In this document: positions 45,301 to 56,766 of the stretch, piece after piece | Layout of the letters: every line of letters begins with the position of its first letter | Position numbering within the stretch: position 1 is the first letter of the stretch | NCBI RefSeq assembly: GCF_018812025.1 | Contig: NC_063052.1 | Coordinates: 29,333,193 to 29,397,192, forward strand | Source of the DNA: Megalobrama amblycephala | Lineage: Eukaryota > Chordata > Actinopteri > Cypriniformes > Xenocyprididae | Reading direction: 5' to 3' | DNA length: 64,000 bases | The notes under the pieces: generated by a model | What the model saw: only the letters and a program-made list of their open reading frames with translations | What the model was told of the DNA's origin: nothing | Database searches by the model: none | Program-made: the position numbers and the translations under genes

Positions 45301-48300
45301 ACATAATTAACATTAATAAAAGACACTGTTAAATACATTCTTTTCATACTGTACAATATAATGTTGTGATGACTATTTTCACTTGTAGCATTTAAAACTA
45401 TTGATTTTAGTTTTTAGTGTTTCATTTTTAATTAATTTAGATAAAATATTGCAGACTTTTAATATTGGCTATGTATCAGTTATTGGCCATAACATACAAA
45501 CCCGATTCCAAAAAAGTTGGGACACTGTACAAATTGTGAATAAAAAAGGAATGCAATAATTTACAAATCTCATAAACTTATATTTTATTCACAATAGAAT
45601 ATAGATGACATATCAAATGTTGAAAGTGAGACGTTTTGAAATGTCTTGCCAAATATTGGCTCATTTTGGATTTCATGAGAGCTACACATTCCAAAAAAGT
45701 TGGGACAGGTAGCAATAAGAGGCCGGAAAAGTTAAATGTACATATAAGGAACAGCTGGAGGACCAATTTACAACTTATTAGGTCAATTAGCAACATGATT
45801 GGGTATAAAAAGAGCCTCTTAGAGTGGTACTGTCTCTCAGAAGTCAAGATGGGCAGAGGATCACCAGAATCACCAATTCCCCCAATGCTGCGGCGAAAAA
45901 TAGTGGAGCAATATCAGAAAGGAGTTGCAAGGAGAAATTGCAAAGAGTTTGAAGTTATCATCATCTACAGTGCATAATATCATCCAAAGATTCAGAGAAT
46001 CTGGACAATCTCTGTGCGTAAGGGTCAAGGCCGGAAAACCATACTGGATGCCCATGATCTTCGGGCCCTTAGACGGCACTGCATCACATACAGAAATGCT
46101 ACTGTAATGGAAATCACAACATGGGCTCAGGAATACTTCCAGAAAACATTGTCGGTGAACACAATCCACCGTGCCATTCGTCATTGCCGGCTTAAACTCT
46201 ATTGGTCAAAAAAGAAGCCATATCTAAACATGATCCAGAAGCACAGGCGTTTTCTCTGGGCCAAGGCTCATTTAAAATGGACTGTGGCAAAGTGGAAAAC
46301 TGTACTGTGGTCAGACGAATCAAAATTTGAAGTTCTTTTTGGAAAACTGGGACACCATGTCATCCAGACTAAAGAGGACAAGGACAACCCAAGTTGTTAT
46401 CAGCACTCAGTTCAGAAGCCTGCATCTCTGATGGTATGGGGTTGCATGAGTGCGTGTGGCATGGGCAGCTTACACATCTGGAAAGGCACCATCAATGCTG
46501 AAAGGTATATCCAAGTTCTAGAACAACATATGCTCCCATCCAGACATCGTCTCTTTCAGGGAAGACCTTGCATTTTCCAACATGACAATGCCAGACCACA
46601 TACTGCATCAATTACAACATCATGGCTGCGTAGAAGGATCTGGGTACTGAAATGGCCAGACTGCAGTCCAGATCTTTCACCCATAGAAAACATTTGGCGC
46701 ATCATAAAGAGGAAGATGCGACAAAGAAGACCTAAGACAGCAACTAGAAGCCTGTATTAGACAATAATGGGACAACATTCCTATTCCTAAACTTGAGCAA
46801 CTTGCCTTCTCAGTCCCCAGACGTTTGCAGACTGTTATAAAAAGAAAAGGGGATGCCACACAGTGGTAAACATGGCCTTGTCCCAACTTTTTTGAGATGT
46901 GAAATTCATGAAATTTAAAATCAACTTATTTTTCCCTAAAAATGATAGATTTTTTTCAGTTTAAACATTTGATATGTCATCTATGTTGTATTCTGAATAA
47001 AATATTGAAATTTGAAACTTTCACATCATTGCATTCTGTTTTTATTCACAATTTGTACAGTGTCCCAACTTTTTTGGAATCGGGTTTTTAAAAATAATTG
47101 TCAGCTTATCGATTGTTGTTATATCGGTGCATCCTTTAATTTGAATTGAATGGTTGGTTGTAGTTATGAATTTTAGTATACATACTCCAATCCATCCTTT
47201 GTTCCTTACATCATGCATCTTCATACACAGGTTCTATTGGGACTTGGTTATGCTTTGCCTGATGATGGGCAACCTTGTCATTCTACCATGGGGTATCACC
47301 TTCTTTGAGGATCAGAACACGCTGCCATGGATCACCTTCAACGTGGCCTCTGACACCCTCTTCCTGGCTGACCTCGTCTTCAACTTTCGTACTGGCATTA
47401 TGGAAGGTGACAACTCCCAAATCATCCTGGACCCGCAAGTGATCAGTCGGCGTTACCTGCGAGGCTGGTTTATGATAGACTTTATCTCCTCGATTCCGGT
47501 GGACTACATCTTCCTGGTGGTGGATATAGAGTCCCGGCTTGAGTCGGCAGAGGTGTACCGCACCGCCAGGGCACTGCGCATCGTCCGCTTCACCAAGATC
47601 CTCAGCCTGCTCAGATTGTTGCGCTTGTCTAGATTAATACGCTACATTCATCAGTGGGAAGAGGTGAGTAAAGGAACGGGAAGAGAAATGAATAGATGAA
47701 ATCAAGCAAAGAAGGAAATATACTTGCAGCCAATTCTGACTTAAAACTAAAAATAATTTAATCTTTAGTAGATCTCAGGATAAAATATCAATTTTCATAC
47801 TGTTCATTATAATGTTGTGATGCCTTGCTCCACTCGTGGCATTTAATTTATATCTTTAGTGCTTTTTTATTTATTTTAAAACCTGCCATTTATCAGTTAT
47901 CAACCATCAACCAGTTTTTGTTCTAACTGTATCTATCACTATCACTATCTATCACTTTTTTTTTTTTTTTAACAGATCTTCCATATGACCTATGACCTCG
48001 CAAGTGCAGTGGTTCGCATAGTGAATCTGATTGGAATGATGCTGCTGCTGTGTCACTGGGATGGCTGCATGCAGTTCATGGTGCCTATGTTGCAAGACTT
48101 CCCACCAAACTGCTGGGTCTCCAAAAACAACATGGTGGTATGAGGTTGTTTTAGGTTTTAGGTTTAGGTATGTTTGAGGTTGTTGGGGTAATGTCTCAAA
48201 AATGCTCTAGTTTGTTAGGAAACAGAAAACGCTGCTCCCTAAATAAAGTTCTAAAGCGTTAAGAGTGTGTTCACACTTGTAGTTCAGTTATTTTGGTTAT

Positions 48301-51300
48301 TTTGGTCTAGACTAAAAAAGAAAATGATACATTAAATTCTGGTTCGCTTAAGCCCTTACACGTACACTAGCGTACACGCACAGTCGAATGCACAGCCTTG
48401 CAAAATATACTCTGTTTGACTCGTACGCGTACACAGGCATTCAATGCACGCACAGTTTTGAGCAATCTCTCACCACGAGTTACAACCCATGTAAATATAT
48501 TTGTATGCTTTCATGCTAGAGTTGTACAAATGAGGGTACTTTCTAACCTCTTTGTTAAATCTGTTGTCTACATAGGCCTCCATTATCACTGTAGCTTACA
48601 TGCGTTCTGGTCTGTTTATGCATTTTTTTATTCAACTACCTTGTGGCTCGACACCCCCCAGGGCATGGTTGCCACCTTGTGGATAAACTAATTACTGCAA
48701 AAAAAATTAAATGCACATGTGAGACCTGCGCGTTACAAAAATCCGGTGTTGCGCGTACTCTTATGATGACAAAATTCACATCACGCGCACTGTACCCTGA
48801 CCCTCAGGTACGCGTAAAAAGTGAAGTATACTTTGTGCTTTACCGTTCACACTGTCATTTTTAAGATATTTTTTAAACATTTTAAATGGACATCACTTTT
48901 GGCCACTACTGTATGCTGGTATTTTTACCAGCTAAAAACTCACAAATATGTAAAGAAGTCAAAACAGCTCCAACAATTCTTCCGTTGCACACACAAATGA
49001 AGATCTGCTGCAAGGAGATGGTGGTTCTGATGCCTGTATCGAACTGTAAAGGGTAATGTAGCTCTTATGTTTGAGCATTCTGTCCTTTTTGAAAAGGTGG
49101 GTCTCCATCCCCTTGTTTGGTGCGCCCCAGGGTTCGGATGGCATACACACGTAGTCAAATGAACCACACTAACAGAGCAATTGCACCAGAGTTCGTTTTA
49201 ATCGAACCAAATCTGCCAAGTGTGAACACAGCCTAAGTTTTGCTTTAAATTTACATACTATTGATCTGTTTTTCTCTGTCAGAATTCCACTTGGCACATT
49301 CAATACTCCTATGCCCTTTTTATGTCCATGAGCCACATGCTTTGTATTGGGTATGGCGCACAGGCGCCCGAGTCACCAACTGACGTCTGGCTCACGATGA
49401 TCAGCATGATTATTGGCGCCACCTGCTACGCCATGTTCTTGGGCAATGCCACCAACCTGGTCCAGTCCTTGGATGCTTCCCATCGTCAGTATCAAGAGAA
49501 GGTACTAGTTGTTCAGTAATTATTTTAAAGCATTTTTTGAGACATTTTGAATATTTTCTTCTGTCAATAATTTGGTTGTTTGGTTTGTTACAGTACAAGC
49601 AGGTGGAACAGTACATGTCCTTCCACAAGCTGCCGGCCGAGATGAGGCAGAGGATCCATGATTATTATGAGCACCGCTTTCAGGGCAAGATGTTTGATGA
49701 GGAAAATATCCTCGAAGAACTCAGTGACCCGTTAAAAGAGGTTTTTCTTATACTTTTTCTTTCCTTTTTAGTTGATATCACCAAGGCTGCGTTGGTGCGT
49801 TGTTAACCAATAGCCATTGTAGCTATTTAGACATTAGCCCGTTTTACACAGCAATCCCGGTAAATTACCGTAAAATTACCAGAATTACTTTACCGGTAAA
49901 TAAACAAATATACTGTTCACACAAGCAACAGTGTTCTGGCTTTTTACCGTTAAGAGACCATTTACACATCAGCACCAAAATACCAGTAAATAATAGTATA
50001 CAAATGCAGACAAAGTCCCTTTAAGACAAGTCATTTCACTCGGCGGCCATCTTTGAAACGCCTCTCGGGCATCCTGGGCATCATGCAGCTCCAAAGCTGT
50101 TTGCCAAGCTTTCGATTAAATTTCATATTTGAAATCAGCAATGAAATCTGACAACAACTGTCTCATAATTTTTTTCCAAACGCTCGAATCATGACAAAAA
50201 ACACCTGTATTTTTACGCTGGATCAAGCTAATGCGCATGCACAGACCTAAATGCGCGTCTCTTGTGCCTCATTTCGGAGGCGCGCGTCTGACTGTTTCTA
50301 TAGAAACTGGTGCTTCTAACGGCCGCTGCAGTGACGCGATGACTTAACCAGTCGGCGATTGGCTCTTATTTAGAAGGCGGGACTTATTCCGCCATATTAC
50401 GCGTTACACTTTCTCCCATTCAAAACAATACGAGTGACACGTCTTGTGTTATTCTATAGTCTTTGATGCAGAGCCGCAGCGCTGATGAATGAAAAAGAAA
50501 GCTGGGTCTCAAGCGGAACACGTTGAAAAAGCTGTGAGACGTGGCGCAACGGTCAAAGATGTCCATCTAGAACATATTTACATAGAAAAACTATTAAAAA
50601 GCTTACTTTAAATAGCGCGGAGCAATCACGTCATCTCCATAAGAACTTTATGATTGGTCCAAAGCAGACTTCTTATGTCAGCACGTTCTGATCTGGTACG
50701 TGTTCATACTGGTAAACTTCATACACAGCATCATACCGTTAATTTACTGGTAATGTTACAACTTAAGAACCAGAACCAATTTACTGGCATTTTTGAAAAG
50801 GTCCTGTTCACACATGTTCTCTTACCAGTAATTTTCCAGTAAAGACTGTATGTGTGAAAGGGGCTATTGTGTCTCATTCATTAACCGTGTTTACCTGATT
50901 ATTTATTTGTAAAACCTGCATACAAATGTTTTTATACACAAATCATGATTTATCACTAAAATTAGTTCCAAATTTATGATAAAATTTAGAACCAACTGCA
51001 ACTACACATACACAAAAATTACAAACAGTGGCCTTAGAAGGAAATTAAGACAGTTTTTTTTAAATATATGTATATTATTTGATTTTTTTTTTTTTATTAA
51101 ATTACATAAATTGACATGACCAAAATTAATGTAGCCTTTCTAAAATCTTACCAAAAGTTTAATATTAAACCATGTTGCTTAATGTAATAAAGGATGCAAG
51201 TTGAATATCCTGTTTCACTTTGAAATGTCACATTTTCTCATTATTATCTATTCCTTTCTCAAATATAATCCCTTTTTATTATCTCTTAGCATGTCTCAAA

Positions 51301-54300
51301 TAGAACAAATCCATGTACTCCTTAAGCTTATAGAGCTAAACTGCTTGATGTGTGTTAATTGGGATGGATTAGTATGCCTAATCCATCTTGTATTGTGTGT
51401 TTGACCTGCAGGAGATAGTGAACTATAACTGCCGTGGGCTGGTGGCTAACATGCCACTTTTTGGAAACGCCGATCCTCATTTCGTCACAGTGCTCCTCAC
51501 AAAGTTGCGTTTCGAGGTCTTTCAGCCGGGTGATATGATCATCCGTCAAGGGACGCTCGGTCGAAAGATGTACTTCATCCAGCATGGCTGTGTCAGTGTA
51601 ATCACTCATGATAATAAAGAGAAGAAACTGAATGACGGCTGCTACTTTGGGGGTGAGCTTGTTTTTTCAAGATATGTTTATTTGTTTAGCGCTTTTCACA
51701 ATACAGCTTTACAGAGAATCATGATGTTAAAGGGCTCATGAGTTGAGAAATCGAATTTTCCTTGATTTTTTTTGACATAGAAGAGGTCATTGTACTATAA
51801 AAATATAGAAATAAAGTTTCAGAATTCAAAACTTCCTTGTTAGTTCAAAAACAGCTTTTAAACGACTCGTTATGGATTTTGTCACATTATTACATCATAG
51901 TGCGATGAAACACTGCCTCTGCAGAAGATCAACCCCTACTTCTACATCATTGCCTCTTTAGCCCCGCCCATCTATGAATGCGCGTGGCATGTAGTAGTAA
52001 ATAAGAGAGAGACACAAACACAGGATTACTCCAGCAACAAAATTATTACAAGACGTTTTGAAGTGCCAAGTTGTGGAAAAACACAGTCTTTGCATTGCCA
52101 TCCATGTGAAACTAACATTAAGAAAGCATGAATCGACATTATTTTTAACAAAGTTCCAGATCGCGTCAGTAAGACACTGTTAGTTTGTTCGTTTCATTTT
52201 ACTGTGGATTCATTTTTAAACAAGACACAGTTCGACCGACGTAGGCTTTTCAGAGAGACTGAAAATAAAAGATGACGCATTGCCGACTACATTCCCAGAC
52301 AGCAACATAGTGTGGCCCAGATCCGGCCCATATCTGGTATATGTGGATTACATGCAGACCAGATGTGGGCCGGATCTGGGCCGACACTATACTGCTGTCA
52401 GGGTTGGATCCGACAGTAATGTCGCAACACACAAGTGTGAGTAGCAGTGTTTTTACCGTGTGTCACTATTGCTTTGTCTGTTACAGATCATTTTATACTG
52501 AGTAACGTTATTTATACTGTCGCACCGCAGTCAAACTAAATAGTTGTGATGATTTGCTGTTTTTTCCTTTGCTTTGGCATTTATGGGGCTGGATTATCGG
52601 ATACGGAAGAAAGTACGTAGAGAACACTGCTTTTGAAGTATGAATAGCCTATAAGAATGACAATGTGACAAACAATAGTACATTCATTCATAATTTCGAT
52701 TACAAGAAACACTGTAAGTCGTCCTTTGTCAATTATAACTGTGGTAAGTCCAAGTACTTAAAGGCAGTTCACCCAAAAATGAAAATTCTGTCATTTATTA
52801 CTTACCCTCATGCCGTTTCACACCCTTAAGACCTTCGTTCATCTTCGGAACACAAATTAAGATATTTTACTTGAAATCCGATGGCTCCGTGAGGCCTTCA
52901 TAGGGAGCAATGTCACTTCCTCTCTCAAGATCCATAAAGGTACTAAAACATATTTAAATCGCTTCATGTGAGTACAGTGGTTCAATATTAATATTATAAA
53001 GCGATGAGAATATTTTTGGAGCGCCAAAAATAACAAAATAACGACTTATTTAGTGATGGTCGATTTCAAAACAATGCTTCAGGAAGCATCAGAGCACAGT
53101 GAATCAGTGTGTCGAATCTGCTGTTCGGAGCGCCAAAGTCACGTGATTTCAGCCGTTGGCAGTTTGAAACGCGATCCAAATCATGATTCGACACACTGAT
53201 TCACTTGTGCTCCGATGCTTCATGAAGCAGTGTTTTGAAATCGGCCATCACTAAATAAGTCGTTATTTTGTTATTTTTGGCGCTCCAAAAATATTCTCGT
53301 CGCTTTATAATATTAATATTGAACCACTGTGCTCACATGAACTGATTTAAATATGTTTTTAGTACCTTTATGGATCTTGAGAGAGGAAATGACATTGCTC
53401 CCTATGAAGGCCTCACTGAGCCATCGGATTTTAACTAAAATATCTTAATTTGTGTTCTGAAGATGAACGAAGGTCTTACGGGTGTGGAACGGCATGAGGG
53501 TAAATAATAAATGACAGAATTTTCATTTTTGGGTGAACTAACCCTTTAAACGTTATTTGCTACAACAAAGACTTATAATGCATATTTAATACTCATAAAT
53601 GTTTCACATTGTTGGCAGCTATGTAACGAGATATTTTTCAACATCGGAAGCATTCAAACTATTTTACACGCGTAAGGGTGGGGACTTTGAAAATTATTTG
53701 AATATGCAAAACTGTTATCCAATCATAGCAGTGGGCATTTACTTAAAGTCTTGAATGAGGCACGCCCATCAAAACATGTTTGAAAAGAGAGAGTCAATAA
53801 CAGGATAGAATATAGCTAATTTCTTCTAAAATTAGGATGTTTTTTGATGTAAAAATCTTGGTAACATTATGAGTGGACCTCAGAGAACATTATAACATTT
53901 TAAAAAAGCAGTTCATGACCCCTTTAATGTTTATAATATCTTAATATCTTCATGCCTTATAGTCACATTTAGCAGATTATTATGAAAGTGTGTTCCCGTC
54001 ATGGGGAAAAAAAAGAGAGAAGTAAATGTAAACTTATCTTAGAATATTTTTCTCGCAATTGTGACTTTTTATCACAGACCATATCTCAGAGTTTATTTCT
54101 GACATATTCTGACATTTTCTTCACAGAATTATGAGCTTTTATCTCGCAATTCAGACTTTATAACTTGAAATTCTGAGTTGATAACTCACAATTCTGATTT
54201 TTGTCCCCCCACAATTGTGTGTTCATATCTGGAGTTATTAATCCAAATTGCAGGATATAAATTCTCAATTCTGTGAAAAAAGTCAGAATTGTGAGATCTA

Positions 54301-54884
54301 AACTTGTAATTGCAAGAAAAAAAGTCAGAATTGTCAGATTAAAAAAACACTTTTTGTATTTTTTTTCTGTGGCGGAAACAAGCTTCCATAGATTAGAGCT
54401 GGGCAATAATATAGTTTACGTCACCGTGATTTTGCCAAGTAAGACATGTTCCTGGATCAATATATTTTGTCGATCCTGGAACAACATTCCAGTGTGAAAT
54501 TTTAGTCTTAACCCTATTCCTACCCCTAAAGCTAACCCAACCCATAACTTATCCCTAAAATCAGAGGGGAAAGAATAACATTGATGTAGAAGCACCTAAC
54601 CCTGGTTTCAAGCCTAAACTTGACATAAACAGTAAACTTGTCCCTCAAATCTGATTGGTTGATTGGAATGTTGTTCCAGGATCAACAAAGATGTCTTACT
54701 TGGCAAAATCACGTTGACCATAGTTTACGCTTTGCAACAATACAAGAATTCAAGCTGTTGAGATTTGATATATAGTATATATTAGTATGTACTGTATGTA
54801 TGCAGATAGATAAAGTTTGTATATCCAACTTTATGTATAGTATAAATGGCTTTACGTAAGTGTACTCTGTATGCTGGTAAAGTA

Positions 54885-54959
<75 letters not shown>

Positions 54960-55265
54960 GATAATAGCGCAATATGGATTAGACTTTGATACAAATCAGA
55001 TTTGAGCTAAATCTAAATTTAAATGTAAATGTGTTCTCTTCTTTTATTAGAGATATGTCTGCTGACCCGTGGCCGTCGTACAGCCAGCGTCAGAGCCGAA
55101 ACATACTGCAGACTTTACTCGCTCAGTGTGGACAGCTTTAACGAGGTCTTAGAGGAGAACCCATTAATGAGGAGGGCGTTTGAGAGCGTGGCGGTGGACC
55201 GGCTGGACCGTGAGGGAAACAGCATTGTGCATTCATCCAAGAGCATGGAGGATGATGGGGACTGA
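39321..55265 (+). CDS. hcn3: Hyperpolarisation-activated cyclic nucleotide-gated channel HCN3
   Basis: HCN channels carry the pacemaker current at the plasma membrane. Exons: 39321-39826, 47231-47663, 47976-48137, 49283-49501, 49594-49740, 51412-51652, 55051-55265, in phase, 640 residues. Residues 1-110 are low-complexity. The conserved block before S1 ([24 protein letters not shown]) follows. Exon 2 holds S1 to S4 with the Arg/Lys-rich sensor ([14 protein letters not shown]) and the S4-S5 linker. Exon 4 holds the pore filter CIGYG (GYG at 390-392). Exon 5 is the C-linker and exons 6-7 the cyclic-nucleotide domain with the phosphate-binding cassette [17 protein letters not shown]3 is preferred over HCN1/2/4 because of the S3-S4 loop ([10 protein letters not shown]) and the clk2 neighbourhood. 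The protein stops 26 residues after the CNBD, so the long tail of mammalian HCN3 (about 770 residues) is missing. The donor after 49740 (GTTTTT) is weak. Intron 1 is 7.4 kb and filled with transposons. Confidence 0.93.
40717..41490. repeat. Fold-back MITE in hcn3 intron 1
   Basis: Left AAAGGGTTAGTTCACCCCAA pairs with right TTTTTGGGTGAACTAACCTT, and most of the roughly 770 bases fold back (GATGGCCGATTTCAAAAG against CTTTTGAAATCGCCCATC-type centre). It has an unoccupied TTAA at the place where the 36935 copy is interrupted. Confidence 0.75.
41620..42569. mobile_element. Degenerate mariner-like transposon relic with nested R1 copy
   Basis: Termini CACTGATGAGCTAAAACATT and AATGTTTTGGCTCATCAGTG are inverted, with one mismatch. 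Before the right end lies a decayed piece of transposase C-terminus, still readable in fragments around 42290-42530. A diverged R1 repeat (GTGCAATATGGCGGTATACG at 41836) sits inside. No intact frame remains. Confidence 0.65.
42575..44770. other. hcn3 intron stretch without features
   Basis: AT-rich intronic sequence. Short frames show no recognisable domain. A scrap of a dispersed repeat appears near 44200 (AGAACCCCAGGGTTCCATGT). Confidence 0.4.
44780..45290. repeat. Degraded fold-back element
   Basis: The arms can be followed from GCCCAAAAAAATTCATCCAT to ATGGATGCATTTTTTTGGCT, and the right end GGGTAAACTAACCCTTT matches the TTAGTTCACCC family. The left end is eroded. Confidence 0.55.
45498..47087 (+). 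mobile_element. Tc1-like transposon with paired direct repeats in each end
   Basis: Ends beginning AAACCCGATTCCAAAAAAGT are inverted at left and right over about 50 bases, with similarity extending inward for about 200. The motif CCAAAAAAGTTGGGACA occurs at the outer end (about 45507) and again at about 45691, and both sites are mirrored at the right (about 46880 and 47062). This IR/DR layout is known from active fish Tc1 elements. The transposase inside is broken. Confidence 0.85.
45850..46880 (+). pseudogene. Broken Tc1/mariner transposase
   Basis: The N-terminal helix-turn-helix begins at about 45850 (MGRGSPESP). The reading frame shifts near 45920 and again near 46014. The longest piece (46014-46760) keeps the DDE motifs [17 protein letters not shown] and SPIENIW, with spacing typical of the DD34E group. 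A further frame break near 46745 separates the C-terminus. The shifts imply it is inactive. It was decayed in place inside hcn3 intron 1, same strand as the host gene. Confidence 0.85.
48260..49235. repeat. MITE with GTGTTCACACTTG termini in hcn3 intron 3
   Basis: Left GTGTGTTCACACTTG pairs with right CAAGTGTGAACACAGCC. Inside, about 48350-48860 looks like a second element (TACACGTACACTAGCG at the left, TACGCGTAAAAAGTGAAG near the right). No coding sequence is recognisable. Confidence 0.6.
49836..50868. repeat. MITE with AGCCCGTTTTACAC termini, carrying an R1 copy
   Basis: Left TAGCCCGTTTTACACAGC pairs with right ATGTGTGAAAGGGGCTA, and both ends carry CCGGTAAATTACCG / GGTAATTTTCC type segments. 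The repeat R1 occupies 50020-50465 in reverse orientation. It lies in hcn3 intron 5. Confidence 0.7.
50020..50465 (-). repeat. Dispersed repeat R1, copy 3
   Basis: It begins CAAAGTCCCTTTAAGACAAG and ends TGTTATTCTATAGTCTTTGA, the reverse complement of 31147-31600 with high identity (for example GGCGGCCATCTTTGAAACGC). Confidence 0.8.
51727..53927. mobile_element. TTAA-bordered element with nested insertions in hcn3 intron 6
   Basis: Left AGGGCTCATGAGTT and right AGCAGTTCATGACCCCT are imperfect inverted ends bordered by TTAA at 51727-51730 and 53924-53927. Inside are a short palindrome at about 52295-52405 (GGCCCAGATCCGGCCCA against TGGGCCGGATCTGGGCC) and the fold-back element at 52754-53551. 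Confidence 0.65.
52754..53551. repeat. Fold-back MITE, about 800-bp palindrome
   Basis: Left GTTCACCCAAAAATGAAAAT pairs with right ATTTTCATTTTTGGGTGAAC. The arms meet near 53150. It belongs to the same family as 40717-41490. Confidence 0.8.
54425..54718. repeat. MITE with AAGTAAGACATGTTCCTGG arms, copy 1
   Basis: Left GTGATTTTGCCAAGTAAGAC pairs with right GTCTTACTTGGCAAAATCAC. A second copy is at 56486-56766. This copy lies in hcn3 intron 6, before the last exon. Confidence 0.75.
54887..54957. repeat. (TG)n and (TA)n microsatellite
   Basis: A short TG run passes into a long TA run about 95 bases before the last hcn3 exon. Confidence 0.95.
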
Positions 55266-55585
55266 TGGATTCTTTGCGTAAACTCTCTCTTGGTGAACTT
55301 TGACTGACCGGAGACTCACTGAAGATAAATGAATGTAGAAAAAACATGGATGAAAGTGTTACAGTGTCCACATAGTTGACCTTAATGACAATGTACAGTT
55401 GCAGTATGGTGTGATTTATCTAAAATTGTTATTTCTTATTCTTAATTTGACAATGCAATGTATAGGAACGTAAAAATAAGCAATATCATTCCTATGTTCT
55501 GATAATGTTTAGATGGCTGTCATATACTGGATCCATGTAATTCATTTCAGTCAGAAACCATTAGTTTAGCAGGGACATTGATCAA

Positions 55586-55591
55586 AATAAA
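55586..55591 (+). terminator. hcn3 polyadenylation signal
   Basis: AATAAA lies about 320 bases after the hcn3 stop in AT-rich sequence. It is the first canonical signal downstream. Confidence 0.5.
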
Positions 55592-55599
55592 TATTTATG

Positions 55600-56480
55600 C
55601 AACAACAATATATATTATAATACAATTGAATTAACAATACAATGAAATTAAATGAGCATAGCATAAAACATAGCCTAACATTACAACAGTTTATTTATAT
55701 TGTAAATACTATTGGGCTCCTACACTCGTAGAAAAAAAGAGATTCTATACTGTAGGGTTCCTGACTCACCTTTAAAGAGCAATTTACGCCAAAAAGATTC
55801 TATATAAGGAGTCTTAAATGTCTTAAAGGAATACTCCACATTTTTTGAAAATAGGCTCATTTTCCGTCGGTCTTAGTACACGATGTAACTACAGAAGAGT
55901 CAAGTTTTAAATACGAAAAATATCAAAACACTTTGGTCATTTTTGAGCGAGATGCTAACGGTCTAATCAGATTCAATGAACTATGCTAAGCTACGCTAAA
56001 AGTGGTACCGCCAGACCCGGAGATCGTCTGAATGGATTCGAAAACGGTAAAACTCAACTGTTTAACTCTAGGAGAGTTGGAAAATGAGCCTATTTTCAAA
56101 AAAAGTCAAGATTTCCTTTAAATGATTGCATAATACTTTCATATTTAGTGGGTTATTTCACATTTTCATGTGATAAAGTATGTTTACAAGCAGTTTAATT
56201 AAAAAATTTTTATCAAAATAAAACTAAGTTAAAACTAAATCCATAAAATGATGGGAACCCCTAAAAGGTTCTGTATGAAATGACAGAACTCCTGTAAAGA
56301 ACCTTTTCTTCTGAGAGTGTATAGTTTCAAGTAATTGTAGCCTTTAGTCAGTGAATTGTTCCCTGTTAATTTTGCATTTTGCATCTCCAAGGTGGCTTTG
56401 CATATGTTTACTCAGTACAACTCATGTTTAACTCATTGATCTTGTTGTCTTTGACACTGGTGTCATTCAGACCCTCCAGT
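55600..56480. other. hcn3-ndufv1 spacer, first part
   Basis: No gene is seen. A TTTAAAGGAATACTCCACAT-type repeat with a partial inverted copy lies at about 55820-56120, and scraps of the AAAGGTTCTGTATGAAAT repeat follow. Confidence 0.4.
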
Positions 56481-56485
56481 GAATG

Positions 56486-56766
56486 TGATTTCACCAAGTA
56501 CAACATGTTCCTGAATCAACATCTTTGTTGATCCTGGAACAACATTCCAATCAACCAATCAAAATTTAGAGTTTATGTCAAGTTTAGGCTTACAAGCAGG
56601 GATAGGGGCTTCCACATCAGTGTTATTCACTTATCATTTCCTTCTGATTTTAGAGATAAGTTATAGGTAGGGTTAGGTTTAGGGGTAGGGATAGGACTAA
56701 ATTTTTGGACTGGAATTTTGTTCGAGGATCAACAAAATATATCTTACTTGGCAAAATCACGGTGAC
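56486..56766. repeat. MITE with AAGTAAGACATGTTCCTGG arms, copy 2
   Basis: Left GTGATTTCACCAAGTACAAC pairs with right ATCTTACTTGGCAAAATCAC. It is more diverged than the copy at 54425-54718. Confidence 0.7.
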
